Origin: Bryopsis sp. KO-2023
Taxonomy: Eukaryota > Chlorophyta > Ulvophyceae > Bryopsidales > Bryopsidaceae
DNA length: 64,000 bases
Direction: 5' to 3'
Assembly (NCBI GenBank): GCA_030272585.1
Contig: BSYQ01000001.1
Span: 9,563,001 to 9,627,000, forward strand
Shown here: in pieces, positions 25,111-36,315 of the stretch
Position numbering within the stretch: the first letter of the stretch is position 1
Layout of the letters: each line of letters starts with the position of its first letter
The notes under the pieces: generated by a model
What the model saw: only the letters and a program-made list of their open reading frames with translations
Database searches by the model: none
Told to the model about the DNA's origin: nothing
Made by a program: the position numbers and the translations under genes

Positions 25111-26079
25111 ATGGGAGGTGCCGCAGGTTTCCGATGGATTGTGAAGGAGGTAGATTTCACGCTTGGCGTTGTTTCGTTTGGGAGTTTTTGTTTCCTCGGG
25201 GTTGAGAGAGAATGTGCTCACCTAAGCTATGTTGGTTTAACGGAAAATCTGTTGCGCAGGCTTATCCTCTGTACGCAGCCACGGGGTTGGCGTCTCTCAT
25301 GTTTGCAGGCTTCATCACTAAGACCGTTGTGACTGACCCCGATTACAGGTTTGATTTTCATAGCGTCTTTGCTGTTTTTGAATATTTCCACGTAGCATGT
25401 TTCTTATTGGACGGGCCTGCAGCCACGGCGCTCGGTTTTCGTTTCGCTGCTGGGAATCGCGACTTGCTGCGGAGTCGGTTATGTTTTTTCTTTGCTGTTC
25501 TCGATTGGGTTAGCGCATGCTGACGCTTTTCGTGCGTGTGTGGTCAAGGGTGTCTAAGACTCGTCGAACTGATGGACTTGTTACGGAAATGGATTCTGGC
25601 GTTGGAGAAAGCCACTTCAATCACATCGTTCGACAGGTAGGGGTCTCTCGTTTTGCGGAGTACCTTACGCCCTCTGCGATTCAAAACACCCACCAAACGG
25701 TTCGAACCGTTTGAACCGGTGTTGCAGCGTTTACCGGTTCATTTCGCCGGTTTTCTTCGGGAAAGCGCGTCGGGTTGTCAGTCATATTCCCTGAAAGGAT
25801 TTCAGAAGGTGCTGAGTGCTGTTGCTGATGGACCTGTTTTTTTGTGGCTTGCAGATGTCGCACAGAGGTTCTGCACATATTTTTCCTAATGAAATGGTAA
25901 GTTTCAATGACTAATGCCAAGAATAGGAGTTGAGAATAGGGAAATTCTGTACCTTTTTATTTTTATTCACCTTATGCTTGGTTGCCAGAAGGAATTTTAC
26001 TCTTTTGCTGGAGTTCTGCCTAATTTCTGTTTTGTGGGTTTGTGTGTGGTTGCAGATGACCAGACCCAACAATGCCTAG
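25111..26079 (+). CDS. B12D / NADH-ubiquinone reductase complex I MLRQ-like subunit
   Basis: Five small exons, 25111-25149, 25260-25348, 25549-25636, 25855-25896 and 26056-26079, all in phase, give 93 residues. B12D proteins are plant relatives of NDUFA4/MLRQ, single-pass proteins of the inner mitochondrial membrane. Seen: a membrane helix AYPLYAATGLASLMFAGFIT, then TDPDYRVSKTRRTDG, which matches the TNPEVRVNK block of the family, then a C-terminus with HIFPNEM in place of the usual EIMPSI. The exon 3 acceptor (TCAAG) has a weak pyrimidine tract but is fixed by phase and by the alignment. The last exon codes only seven residues and the stop. Confidence 0.85.
25694..25713. repeat. Perfect 20-bp palindrome inside a B12D intron
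   Basis: CAAACGGTTC followed by its exact reverse complement, centred on CG, in intron 3 of B12D. Several ACCGGT/CCGGTT blocks follow within 50 bases. Confidence 0.8.
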
Positions 26080-26778
26080 ATTTTCTGGCTGGCTGAGATC
26101 ATCATGGATTCATAAAGGAGTTCTCTCAAAAAAGTGGAAAAAAAAAACACCATTAAAATAGAATATCTCTGGATGGGATTATTCATTCTTCTCGGTCTGA
26201 AAAGACTGACTGGGGTAGTTCGTGCAGAGTTGGGGCGGTGAATTCTTTTTTACTGCATTGTGTTGGGTTTGCTGGTCTGACTTATTGGGAGGGTTTTATT
26301 CTTTCCAGCTGGGGGAGTTTTCTCTCGGTGAATTCGTAATCTTGTAAAAGGCCTTTTGGAAATGGATTGTGTTCTTGCTATGAGTGGAAATGGACTTCAT
26401 TGTTTTTCTGCATCTGTTCAAAACAGCTCCAGCTGCACAGAATAACAGTTTGTTGGAAAAAGAGAAAGCAAGAACATGACCAAATGCTACACTTTTTTGA
26501 AAGTCTTCTCTGGGAAAAATATATATGTAGTTGTGATGATGCAATCGACCCAAGTGGCACTTAAGATACAGTGTTTTTTATTACACAGCTGCCAGACTTT
26601 TGCACATTACGATCATTTACACACAGCAAAAGCAATTTTCAAGTAGAAAATTGGTCCAGAAAATGATAAGTTTACCGATGAGAAGTCTGATGCTCTGACA
26701 AGCATTTCCTACCTACCCAACCTGCAAATAGTGAAGTTCTGCATTCCCTGCCAAATTAGACCCCTTCTGAATAGTGCT
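26080..26778. other. Convergent spacer between B12D and COQ3
   Basis: About 700 bases between two convergent stop codons. Only 3' UTR-like AT-rich sequence is visible. Confidence 0.45.
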
Positions 26779-28150
26779 TCAATTTTTCGCTCTGGTCTGC
26801 TTTATAAATCCAGCAATGTAATTGATTGATGTGTCCTCCTTGAGGTCCCACCTATCCAAAAACGGGGTGTACGACATGCCTGCAAGGTGTTTCATCTCCA
26901 ATCCAGCATCCTGTGCAGCCATCGCCAATTCATCAGGCGTGATGAACTTCCTGAAATCATGAGTGCCCACAGCGAGAAGCCTCATCATGTATTCTGCAAC
27001 TACAATGGTCCCCAGGTAAGCCTGGGGTGTTCGATTGATAGTTGATACTATGACAGCACCATTGGGCTGCATCAAAGACTCCAAAACTCCCACGAATGCT
27101 CTTGGGTCCTTCACATGCTCGATCACTTCTGAAGCCAGCACTACGTCGAATTTTTTGTCCTTCTGAGCCAGGCTTTCAGCCGAAACTTTATCATACCTGC
27201 AGCAGAGCATATAGCAACCCTAATAAAACAAATCAAAAACTCCCAGTTCCCGAAAACCAGATCAAGAGAACGTTCATCCACTCAGCATCTATCAATTTTC
27301 AACTTGTTTTAGAGACGGAATACATGGTGCTGAGACAGAATAATCATAATGATTCATAATCAAGTGTCAGGGCCATACTGAAGTCTGGAAGCCAATTCGG
27401 GGTCATGTTGAGCATGAGCTTTTGCGACTTCAATGCTCTCTTCCACAGCATCAATGCCAGTCACTTTTGCCCCCATTCTGGCAACCGACTCTGACAGAAT
27501 ACCTCCACCACACCCAACGTCCAAGATCTCCAGCCCCTCCAAGGCATTCGGTTTCATCTTGTCCAGACCGAAATGCAAGCAAGTGAAATCCCTCACAAAC
27601 CTGCACCGGGTGGGGTTCATTTGGTGAAGGGGTTGAAAATCACCCTTGGAATTCCACCATTCGTTTGCCATTTTCCTGAATTTTTCGACTTCATCAGGAT
27701 GGATCGATGGGGCTGTTGTGGCAGGAGGCACTGGAGAGGTGGAAGCGGTGGAGAATGGATTTGATGAAACTAGCCCCGCCTCAAGCCTTTGAACTGAAAA
27801 ACGAAGAAACTATTCATGCAGTGTGTTTATGCTGATCCTCATACGGTTGGATCCCCCCCTCCCCCAAACCATCAGGCAAGGACAATTACACAGAGAAGAT
27901 TCCAATGTTCCCGTGGTTCTTAGAATAATGACAAGGGAATGTGGCGTCACTGAAATAGCGTTTTCAACTCGCTTCTTGTAGAAGTTTTCGAGGAAAGAAA
28001 ACAAGGTGTTTTGAACCCACACACTGGTGTGCAGTTGTTTGGACAGAACTAACCATATTTCCCTCCTTCGAGATTAGCAATTTGACACAAGGAGGGACAC
28101 AATGCCCCAAAGCATCGTCTAGAATACAGGCATCCGAACACAACAGCCAT
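26779..28150 (-). CDS. COQ3: Ubiquinone biosynthesis O-methyltransferase COQ3
   Basis: Three in-phase exons, 28150-28054, 27793-27379, 27196-26779, 309 residues. COQ3 is the SAM-dependent enzyme that carries out both O-methylations in ubiquinone synthesis at the mitochondrial inner membrane. Seen: a basic, Cys/Arg-rich leader without acidic residues over the first ~25 positions (presequence-like), the NEWWNSKGDFQPLHQMNP block, SAM motif I EILDVGCGGG (~121-130), motif FDVVLASEVIEHV, and the family C-terminus DTSINYIAGF. Length and order are normal for the family. It starts 207 bp from SF3B6 on the other strand. Confidence 0.93.
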
Positions 28151-28357
28151 CTGACGAGTGGAGAGGGTGCAAACTTGTGAAACGTTGTGCGCGAAAAAGG
28201 GATTTAAAAGAGCTTGGCTAATTACGTCGATGACGTCATCATCAAATCACTATTTAATGCACTCCAGCTTTTCCTTTTGGACCGGTTTCTGGATACTTGT
28301 TGGCATCGCTTTTTCGCACCAAAACCGTCCGCCCTTCATCGACGAGCGTTCGGCGGC
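28151..28357. promoter_or_regulatory. Bidirectional promoter, COQ3 / SF3B6
   Basis: Only 207 bases separate the start codons of two divergent genes, so both must be driven from here. It contains two TGACG-type sites (ATGACGTCATC and GTCGATGACG around 28228-28240), a perfect bZIP/CRE-like core TGACGTCA. Confidence 0.6.
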
Positions 28358-28753
28358 ATGGCCATTCGAGCTAGGAGCGCTCGACTGCCTCCTGAAGTGA
28401 ACCGTGCCTTATACATCCGAAACCTCCCCTTCAACATCTCAAGCGAGGAGCTTTACGAGATTTTCGGAAAGTACGGACCCGTGAGGCAAATCCGGCTGGG
28501 CAGCACGAAGGAAACCAGAGGAACAGCGTATGTCGTTTACGAGGATATTTACGACGCCAAGAACGCTTGCGACCACTTGTCTGGATTCAACGTCCAGAAT
28601 AGATATTTGATTGTGTTGTACTACAATCCGGCTCGCCAAAACAAGAAGCTGAGCACCAAGGAGAAGGAGGAGGAGTTACGAAAAATGCAAGAAAAATATA
28701 ATGTGGATGGGGAACAGCATCCCAACAAACCCCAGCAGAAAGAGAACGATTGA
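28358..28753 (+). CDS. SF3B6: Splicing factor 3B subunit 6 (SF3b14a/p14), intronless
   Basis: One uninterrupted frame, 131 residues. SF3B6 is the RRM subunit of the U2 snRNP SF3b complex that sits near the branch-point adenosine. Seen: [16 protein letters not shown] with RNP2, [15 protein letters not shown]1 region [20 protein letters not shown], and [15 protein letters not shown], nearly identical to the animal and plant protein over the whole RRM, then a Lys/Glu-rich tail. The ATG chosen gives MAIRAR, like the family's short basic leader. An upstream open stretch lacks similarity. The absence of introns contrasts with most neighbours. Confidence 0.97.
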   Translation: MAIRARSARLPPEVNRALYIRNLPFNISSEELYEIFGKYGPVRQIRLGSTKETRGTAYVVYEDIYDAKNACDHLSGFNVQNRYLIVLYYNPARQNKKLSTKEKEEELRKMQEKYNVDGEQHPNKPQQKEND

Positions 28754-29827
28754 CTCATCGGATCCATGTGATGTTGAGGGTTTTGTTCGTTTTGTTGTTT
28801 TGGCTGGGGGAGGGTGTTCCTGGAAATTTCATAGAAAAAGGGTGTAGCTATGCATTGGAATCATTTGAGTGGTAGTTTCTTCTTTTGTGGGTTCTCTGAA
28901 ATTTTGTTTTGAAGAATTTGGATAGTTGGGGGGGAGTAGGTAGATGTTGGGTAGGTGCTGGAAGAGGTTGCCGGAAAAAATTATAGATGAAATCGATCCT
29001 AGGGAATAATTGTAGCTGGATATAGAATGTTAAAATTTCAGAAGGCCAACTTTTGAAACAGCTGAGTGGATCGAATGAGACATGCACTGGGCTGACTTTG
29101 CTGTCGAAATGTCAGTCTGGGATTAGAGTGTCAGTTGATATCAGCCAAAGTTGATATTGGTTCCACCCAACCAAAAAAAAAGAAAAGAAAAGGTGGAAGA
29201 TTTTTGGGCAAATTGCCTTCCGTCCAATCGGTGCTTCCTCTGGCAGTGTGGGTGGAGAAGAACACAAATCAAATTGTGGAGTCATGACAAGGAGGAATGC
29301 TTTAATTAGGAAGCAATTCTTATATATATTTGCACCTTTCTCTCTTTCAAAAGGCAAACAGGAGCAGGTGTGGCTGTATTCATCTCATGAACAAAATATC
29401 AATCTTTTGTCGGCTCCTGTCTGACCACCCATCGAAGGCAGACGGTTACAAGTCAACCATACCAAGGGAGTCGCAATTAAAGTTGGATGCGAATCGCAGA
29501 CTTCTCTCTGCGTGGGCAATGTACACAGCGATGGATGCATTCCAGTCAGTCCTTCAGAGAATGCATCCATCTATGAGCTTCATGGAAGCTGGACCCCTGA
29601 AGACATGATCCTCTCATTCGCTTTGTTTTATTTCTCACTCCTGCCAGAGAATATTTCGTTGAGGGATAAAGAACAACTCGTTTTTCGCCAGTTTGTCCGT
29701 TGGGGATACCCCTAACTTTTGAAGTGGGTGTTGATAGCGCTTTCTTGGTGAGCGAAGCTTGGGAGCGGCAACGGAGCCCAAACTGGTGTGGCATCCCTGC
29801 CACCCTAAAAAAAGGACGAGGGACAGG
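28754..29827. other. Intergenic, no gene seen
   Basis: About 1.07 kb between SF3B6 and the VTT gene on the same strand. No open frame with family resemblance; only short A- and T-rich tracts. Confidence 0.45.
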
Positions 29828-30661
29828 ATGGCCAGGGATAAAAATGTCAAGGAGCTATCGGCGCATAGATCCGAATCGTCTTCTATAGAGATTGGACACC
29901 TCGAATGGCCCCCTTTAAAGTCAAAAACAGCCACGAGCTCGTGTTCAATGACCAGATTTCTCGTAGCCAGTCTGCTGACGTGCTCTGTAGTGGTGGCGTT
30001 CCTTTTTGTGGACCGCTCCAAGCTCCAGTCGATCGCTGTGTGGCTGGAGAGCCATCGCTCTGGCTCTGGAATGGCAATTTTCTTCTTTTTGTGCATACTT
30101 GGGGTGGTGTGCGTGGTGCCAGGGCCAGTGATGGCCATTATAGCTGGAGCTCTGTATGGAAAATTCCTTGGAGGAATGCTGGTATGGACATCAGGCACGA
30201 TTGGCCAATCCGCCACCTTCCTATTGGGGAGGTTTTTGCTCAGAGATTGGGTGGTGAATTTCGCATCCAAGCACATTTCCAAGTTTCAAATAATCGACAC
30301 GGTGATCAGCAGGGAGGGCTGGAAGCTGGTGCTCTTGCTGAGACTGTCCCCTTTGCTGCCTGACAGTCTGCTGAATTACGTTTTGTCAGTCACATCGATA
30401 AAGTACTTCCATTATGCTTGGTCCTCCTCCCTGGCGATCCTTCCCTGGTCCATTGTTTTCAGCTATGTGGGGTCGCTGGCACACAGTGTGGCGGAAGCTG
30501 CTGGAGGGGGGGTCCACATAAGCTCGAAAACCATGTATTTCTGGGCGATTTTATCCCTATTTTTCTTGTTAATTATGGCTTGGTATACCGCTCGGATTTC
30601 TAAACGAGCCCTTGCCGAAGCCCTGGAGGATAAAACCACCGTAGAAGCTTACAGAAAATAG
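29828..30661 (+). CDS. TVP38/TMEM64-family (VTT domain) membrane protein, intronless
   Basis: A single frame of 277 residues from the ATG at 29828. Members of the VTT/DedA superfamily are multi-pass proteins of ER, Golgi or plastids; some relatives are lipid scramblases. Seen: an N-terminal membrane helix (~38-55), then VVPGPVMAIIAGALYGKFLG (~97-116), GTIGQSATFLLGR, the family signature RLSPLLPDSLLNYVL (~180-194) followed by LPWSIVFSYVGS, and a last membrane helix near 245-262. Length is normal. The first ~35 residues are charged and could be shortened if a later ATG is used. An A20 run lies about 335 bp past the stop. Confidence 0.9.
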   Translation: MARDKNVKELSAHRSESSSIEIGHLEWPPLKSKTATSSCSMTRFLVASLLTCSVVVAFLFVDRSKLQSIAVWLESHRSGSGMAIFFFLCILGVVCVVPGPVMAIIAGALYGKFLGGMLVWTSGTIGQSATFLLGRFLLRDWVVNFASKHISKFQIIDTVISREGWKLVLLLRLSPLLPDSLLNYVLSVTSIKYFHYAWSSSLAILPWSIVFSYVGSLAHSVAEAAGGGVHISSKTMYFWAILSLFFLLIMAWYTARISKRALAEALEDKTTVEAYRK

Positions 30662-31256
30662 GGATGTGATCTATACTTTATTTTCGGGGGGCTGGTGGGG
30701 TTCTCTAGTGGTTAGCAGGTTTGTGTGGTTTTTAGACTGCTGGGGGGGGTTTGTAGTGGTTAGCTATGGTGGATTGGGGGGTTGGTGCGCAGTGATTTTG
30801 ACACCGTTTGTTCTCAAAAACAAGTCCTATGTTTGTATATTTCAAGAATAAGTTTGCAAGTTTATACAGAATTGAGAGTGGTGAATTCTCCTTGCTGATA
30901 TATAAATATCCAGAGAGCAGAGCGGGGATTGTCCGGCAACCACTGTGTTTTAAAGCTAATTTCAGTGAGACAACTGGAATTTGCTGAGCGATGGGCAAAA
31001 AAAAAAAAAAAAAAAATCACAAGCAATCATGTATGTACATGAAACGTTCTCCCAGAACAACTACGAATTGCCCCAAAAACTAATCAAGTTTTGTAGATTC
31101 TTTGGAAATCATAGCATATGATACATTCTTCAGCCCCAAATCTAGACATACATCTAATACTACTCTCTGTTCAATCCAAAGTTCTATGGAGCCTCACTGC
31201 TGTTCTCTATATTTGTTCCAATCCTTATGCTGCTTCAAACCATTTTCATTTTTGTT
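30662..31256. other. Convergent spacer with an A20 tract
   Basis: Between the VTT gene and the BRCT-BAH gene, which converge. It has G/T-rich direct repeats (GTGGTTAGC near 30708 and 30755) and a 20-base A run at 30997-31016. Confidence 0.5.
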
Positions 31257-34200
31257 TCATTTCCGTAGCCCCAATCTAGTTTTGGCAACGGTCCCCTCAT
31301 TCTGGTGGTAATGCAATCGGCATTTGTAGTTCCCAGCGACACGCCCAGTGTTTTCATTGCAGGGCGTCTGATGAACGTCCATCAGCTGAACGGAGCATTT
31401 CTGAACAATCGCCCTCAGAGACACCATATCCTCCACATGATCTGTGCTGAAAACCTCGTTAGGAAAAGATTCCACTGGAACGCAGACTTCCTGTGGCCAC
31501 AACCAACCCAAAGCAATCAAAATCTGAAAAAAACAAGAATCATTCTTATTTGATAGAAAATTCAATCCTCCCAGCTGTAAATCGAGTTGGTAATTGAGTA
31601 TGAAGCAGGCAGTCCAAAAAGATTCCTTGCCATCTGAACAGATCCAGCAAAAACCATCACATTCTTCGATCAATATTCCACCTACCTGGGGCCAGTAGAA
31701 CCTCCGGCATCTTGCTAACATTCTTTCTTCTCCTCCCTGTGGGCGTTCGGACCACATGGCCTCCAGCTGAACAACTCTAGCCCTCCTTTCCCCAGGCGCC
31801 GGAAACAGCTCCACAAAGTCGTTCACTTTGATTTCCTTACCTCTCAGCAAAAACCCCAAGTAAAAATCCCTGTGAAGCGCAACTCCATCATCCTCCAGAT
31901 TCGTCACTGGGTTGCCTATCCATGTGAGTTTACAACTCGCAAAATCCGATGGGCTGCAAGGCCGTCGTTTCTTGGGGTGGGATCCTGGGGGGACGTTGTT
32001 TGGGGGGGTCGACTCGGGGGTTTCCGCTACAAACGCTTGCTCCACACCAATAGGGGTTGCTGGATGGCGAGTGGAGAGAGAGTCCCCACCATCAACATGA
32101 GCTTCAAAATTGGGTTCAAAATCACGCCTCCTTTTCACCCTCTCAGCACTGGGGGACTCCGAAACAGTCGCCAGCCTCCCTTTCTTGGGGAGCCGTTGTT
32201 CGAAGTTGCTCTCGCTATCCATGCCTTTTCTCCTCTTGCCACTGAGATTTTCACCCTTGCTACCCTTGGGGGACTTCGATGCAACCAATCTTGACGTAGA
32301 TGGCGGTGTTCTCCTCGATTTCCTTCTGGCACTGGATTTCCTTTCAGGGGTGGCTTCCGGGGAATGCAAATCCAAGACACCCTCCAGAATGCAATTGACA
32401 GCCCATTCTTTGTCTTTCACAGGGACCCCCAGCCGCCGGGCCAAACGCTGCAATCTGGAGATTTCTTTCCTCATGGGCGACTGCCCAAATTTGGGAATTT
32501 CGCGTGCTACTATCAAATCCACACAAGCTTCGCCGGCCGATGACTCGACACCCTACAAAGCAGTAGCCCATTCATGAAACTCTGTTGCCCATAATTTCAG
32601 CTTTGGTTTCGATGGCCAGAAGGAGAATGCAACCCACCCGTGGTGTTTTCACCCGAGATTCTGGGTCGCTCATGATGGCAGCCCCTCCATGCTGTAGCAC
32701 ACATCCAATGGCTTCTTGAAACTTATCGTCCCCATGGATGTATACCCGCATACCCTCAAAAACAGCATTCTCCTTGAGATGAGGCCGAGGGAATAGGACA
32801 ACATGACCTGCCGCAGGGTCTGCCCGGAGCAGCTTATCGGAGCTCAAGCAATCATCAATCCACCTGCAATACAGCATACGGTACGCTCTTGCAACAGAAG
32901 GCCTCCTATAGATTCAAAAAATATTGCCGATTGGAAGAAGGGGGGGGGATGCAGCTGCAGAGGAATCTCACTTCGGTGTTACAGCACCGCATCCACGGGA
33001 AACGCAAGCCAGATATTGTGAGGTCCGTGACCCTTTCAATGTCAAGACTACATCAGGAAGTGTGATGCAGGAGGGGCCTTCTTCAGCACAGGGGCCCCCA
33101 CAGGACTTGACAATCGTTCCTCCGTTTCCCAACACCTTGGAACGAATCTCATCGGAATCCGATCCGAAACCGGTCACCACAAACTTGAGCCCACCAAATA
33201 TGTTACCCCGCTCACCGTCCGAATCCCTTGCAAACAAATCTGTCCAAAAAAAGTAACAATCAAGCAATTGAAGACCAGAAAACAGCAGAGATATCAGTTT
33301 TCACAACAGATTCTCTGGTTTATTGATAGGAGCATGATTGGGCCAATGCATGCATTGAGAGCCCAGTACCTTGTCCCCTGTTTACGAGGGCAGTACTGTC
33401 CACAAGTCGATTCGGACTCCGATTTGGACTCCGATTCGGACTCATCAAAACACTTGGACCATCACCACCCTTCAATCTCGAGGGTGGTGTTCTCTGTGGG
33501 GTTTTCCCAGCACGCACTGGAGTTTCCTTCATGGGGCTTTTTCTACTCTCTGACAATTCACAGCCTGTCCACGGATCGACCAGTTTCTTAACTCCACCAG
33601 AGTCGTCGCCTTTCCTGAGTGATGCGCCAGGGATTGAAATAGCTCACTTAAAACATAAACAGCTCTGATAAATTCAAATCCAAGGTCAATCAAATAACCC
33701 AAAGCATGCACCACCATTCACCACAGAGATATATTTAATCATTGCAATCCCACACCTGGTTCTCTTCCACTTTGGCTCCTCACTTGGGGTCTTGTTGGGG
33801 GCTGGCAAAACAGCTGGGTTCAAACTGAACTCCGGACACATCGATTCCAATGGGGTCGTTAGATCGCACACTTCATCCCCAGGTGCCTTCTCCTGTGGGT
33901 CCTTTTTCTTAGAGCGCCCGACTCCGTAAACCCTGATTGCTTTGCCCAGCTCAGAACTCCCCCCTTGATTGCCCGATTCATTTTGACTAGCCGGAGGCGG
34001 CGGTGGAGTTGGGTGGACAGCAGATTTCACGACAGAGGGATCGACTTTCTCTGGTGGCGATTTATCGCTTCCGGATTCAGGGAATTCAAACGACCGGCCA
34101 CCAAGGGTGGCTCTCCACATGGTCCTACCAATTTCCACCTCCTTTGTTTTCCCGTCCCCATCTTTCGAACCCCTGTTGGTAAGAACACGATGCCAAAGCC

Positions 34201-36315
34201 CAGGTCTCCCAGAAGCATCATTTCCCCCACTCCCGCTGCTGCCGTGTGCAGGGGCCTTCCTCACCAAACCGATTCCAGTCTCACCACTCGTGAGTTCACT
34301 TCGGGTGCCAGCTGTCCCAAGAACTTTCGCCCTTTGCTTCAAATTCCTGGCAAGAAGTTTGTTCTTGTGCTGCTGTCGCTCCACTGGGGTCCTGAGACGT
34401 GGGGCTGCTTTCCCATGGTGAAAGCGCTTCGAAACTGCACCCCCGGTTGCTTCAACAGGTCGATCGGGTTTTCCAGAAACGTCTCCTTGAGGGGTCCCTT
34501 CCGAATCAGGGATTGCATCCACCGCTGGTGCGATTTCCTTACCGGCGGGCTTCACAGATGGAGAGGGTGCTGGCAGGAGGGTTTCCTGCTCAACTTGGTT
34601 CTCGTTTTGAACAGATTTCTTTGGCCCAATTTGATTTTCTCCCCCTGGATCAGGTGGGAGGACCCAGTCAGTGCATGCCCAATGAGAAACACCTACCCCA
34701 AAAAGAACGCAGACCGTGTGTTAAGTTGAGTTGGGTATTCCACAGCATGGTGAAATGTTTGCTCAGCTAATTCAGGTACTAAAACTGCACCTGGCCTAAT
34801 ATTATCCACTGCTGGAGCCACATCATTGCACTCAGACAGACCAACAGCAGCACCCCCAGTTTCCGGCACAATTTCTGGTCCCTCCTTTGATTTGCTCGAC
34901 TGTGATTCCATCCTCTCTGGAAGGGCTGCTTCAGGCTGACCCGGGCTCTGCATTTCTAATTCCAGATCTTGCTGCGCCTCCCGTTGATTGCTTTGCAGCA
35001 CATCCCATGCCGACACCAATCTCGATTTTCTTCGATTCGACCGGGTCGATGGTGTGTCGAAGTCAGAAGAACCACCCAAACTAGGCATGCGATGTTCACC
35101 AAGTCAATCTTCTAAAAATAGACAAAAAAAGGACATCTGGCTGGTTCTGAATGCCCTGCGAGATTGGTTGTCAATGCCAGTCATCACAAAAGGGCAAAAC
35201 AAGTGTGTGGTTTCATTCCAGTGGGTCAATTACCGGCAGGGGTTGATAGGCGTGCGATACGGATCAGGTTCGGCATCCTTCCGGTCAGAATTTTTATTCC
35301 CTGTTTCTTTGTCTTGCATATCCCGAGGGCACATCCCTTTCTCCATCCCTTCAATCCCTGGATGATGGCTTGATGGGGCGTCTTCTGGAGTATCGACACC
35401 TCCCCCAGTCTCACCAGAGCTCCGTACTGCATTCTGGCATGTAGCACCATTACGGAAACATATCGGTCGATTGCAATAGAAAAACGGCGGCCAGGTCACA
35501 GTTCAAACTGAAAGCCTCCTTTTGACAGATTGGACATGTGTGAATGGCATCCCAGTATCTATATCCAGGTGCACCTGTTCTCTATTCGATCCGCATGTGA
35601 CTAGGGTTTCAAAGTTTTATCGAAGGAGCCTCACCCGTATCTCAGAATCAGTAAGGACGCTATCCAGAGTTTCGGCTGAGCTGCCTTCATCGTATGCCCA
35701 ATCCACCACACCGCATTGCTTTCGATTTTTCCACAACACGCGGTCCCATCCCTCTAGTGCCTGTGCAACAAGCAACCCACTCAATCACCTTATTTCCAAA
35801 GCCCAAAAAAAGATACAGAAACAAGCAAATACAAAAGGATTGTCTTTGACCAAATGAAAGAGTAAAAAAACACACACATGAAAAAAGGAAAAAAAAAAAC
35901 ACAAGGTTTTTGAGAACTCCACAAAAACCCAAGGTTCAGGTCACACTTCATTTACCAACTGACCAGCAATTTCGATTGCATACACCGTCTGCATTACCTT
36001 TCTCCCCTCGTCCGTATACAATTTATGGCCTAGTGTTTTGGCCGCCACTTTTTGATCATAAGTCAACACGATGCTCCCAACCCCCAGCTCAGCAATGCCC
36101 TTCTGCAAACCTTGATGGAGCTCGTCCACCTCTCGAAGGGTTTCCGCTTGGGTGCCCACCAGACTGACACATTCTTCACATTCAGCAGACAGGTTATGAA
36201 TTTCGGGTGGGTCGACAAGGGAGCCCCCTTCTGGAGTATCGATATCATCCAGAATGACAGTCTCGGGTATAGAATCGTCGTCCAGGGCAACTTTGCACTG
36301 AGGTAGCATCGACAT
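31257..36315 (-). CDS. Large nuclear protein with tandem BRCT domains and a C-terminal BAH domain
   Basis: Ten in-phase exons: 36315-35956, 35760-35635, 35433-35234, 35080-34791, 34644-33756, 33542-33370, 33239-32972, 32863-32638, 32552-31686, 31490-31257; 1210 residues. Residues ~1-680 are low-complexity, with SP/TP sites and a basic patch. BRCT 1 (about 690-785) has GLKFVVTGFGSDSDEIRSKV, GGTIV and KWIDDCL; BRCT 2 (about 800-900) has MRVYIHGDD, LQHGGAAI and KEWAVNCIL. After a Lys/Ser-rich linker, a BAH domain (about 1070-1190) shows KVNDFVELF, CRRFYWP, NEVFSTDHVEDMVSL and IVQKCSV. Tandem BRCTs bind phosphoproteins in DNA-damage signalling; BAH domains read chromatin. This suggests a 53BP1/MDC1-like repair mediator (inference). 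The final intron (31685-31491) is 195 nt, a multiple of three and stop-free. Confidence 0.82.

Noticed and set aside
24685-25221. A 178-codon minus-strand frame between the small basic gene and B12D
   Set aside because: It overlaps the first B12D exon in antisense, has no recognisable domain, and sits where two divergent promoters must be.
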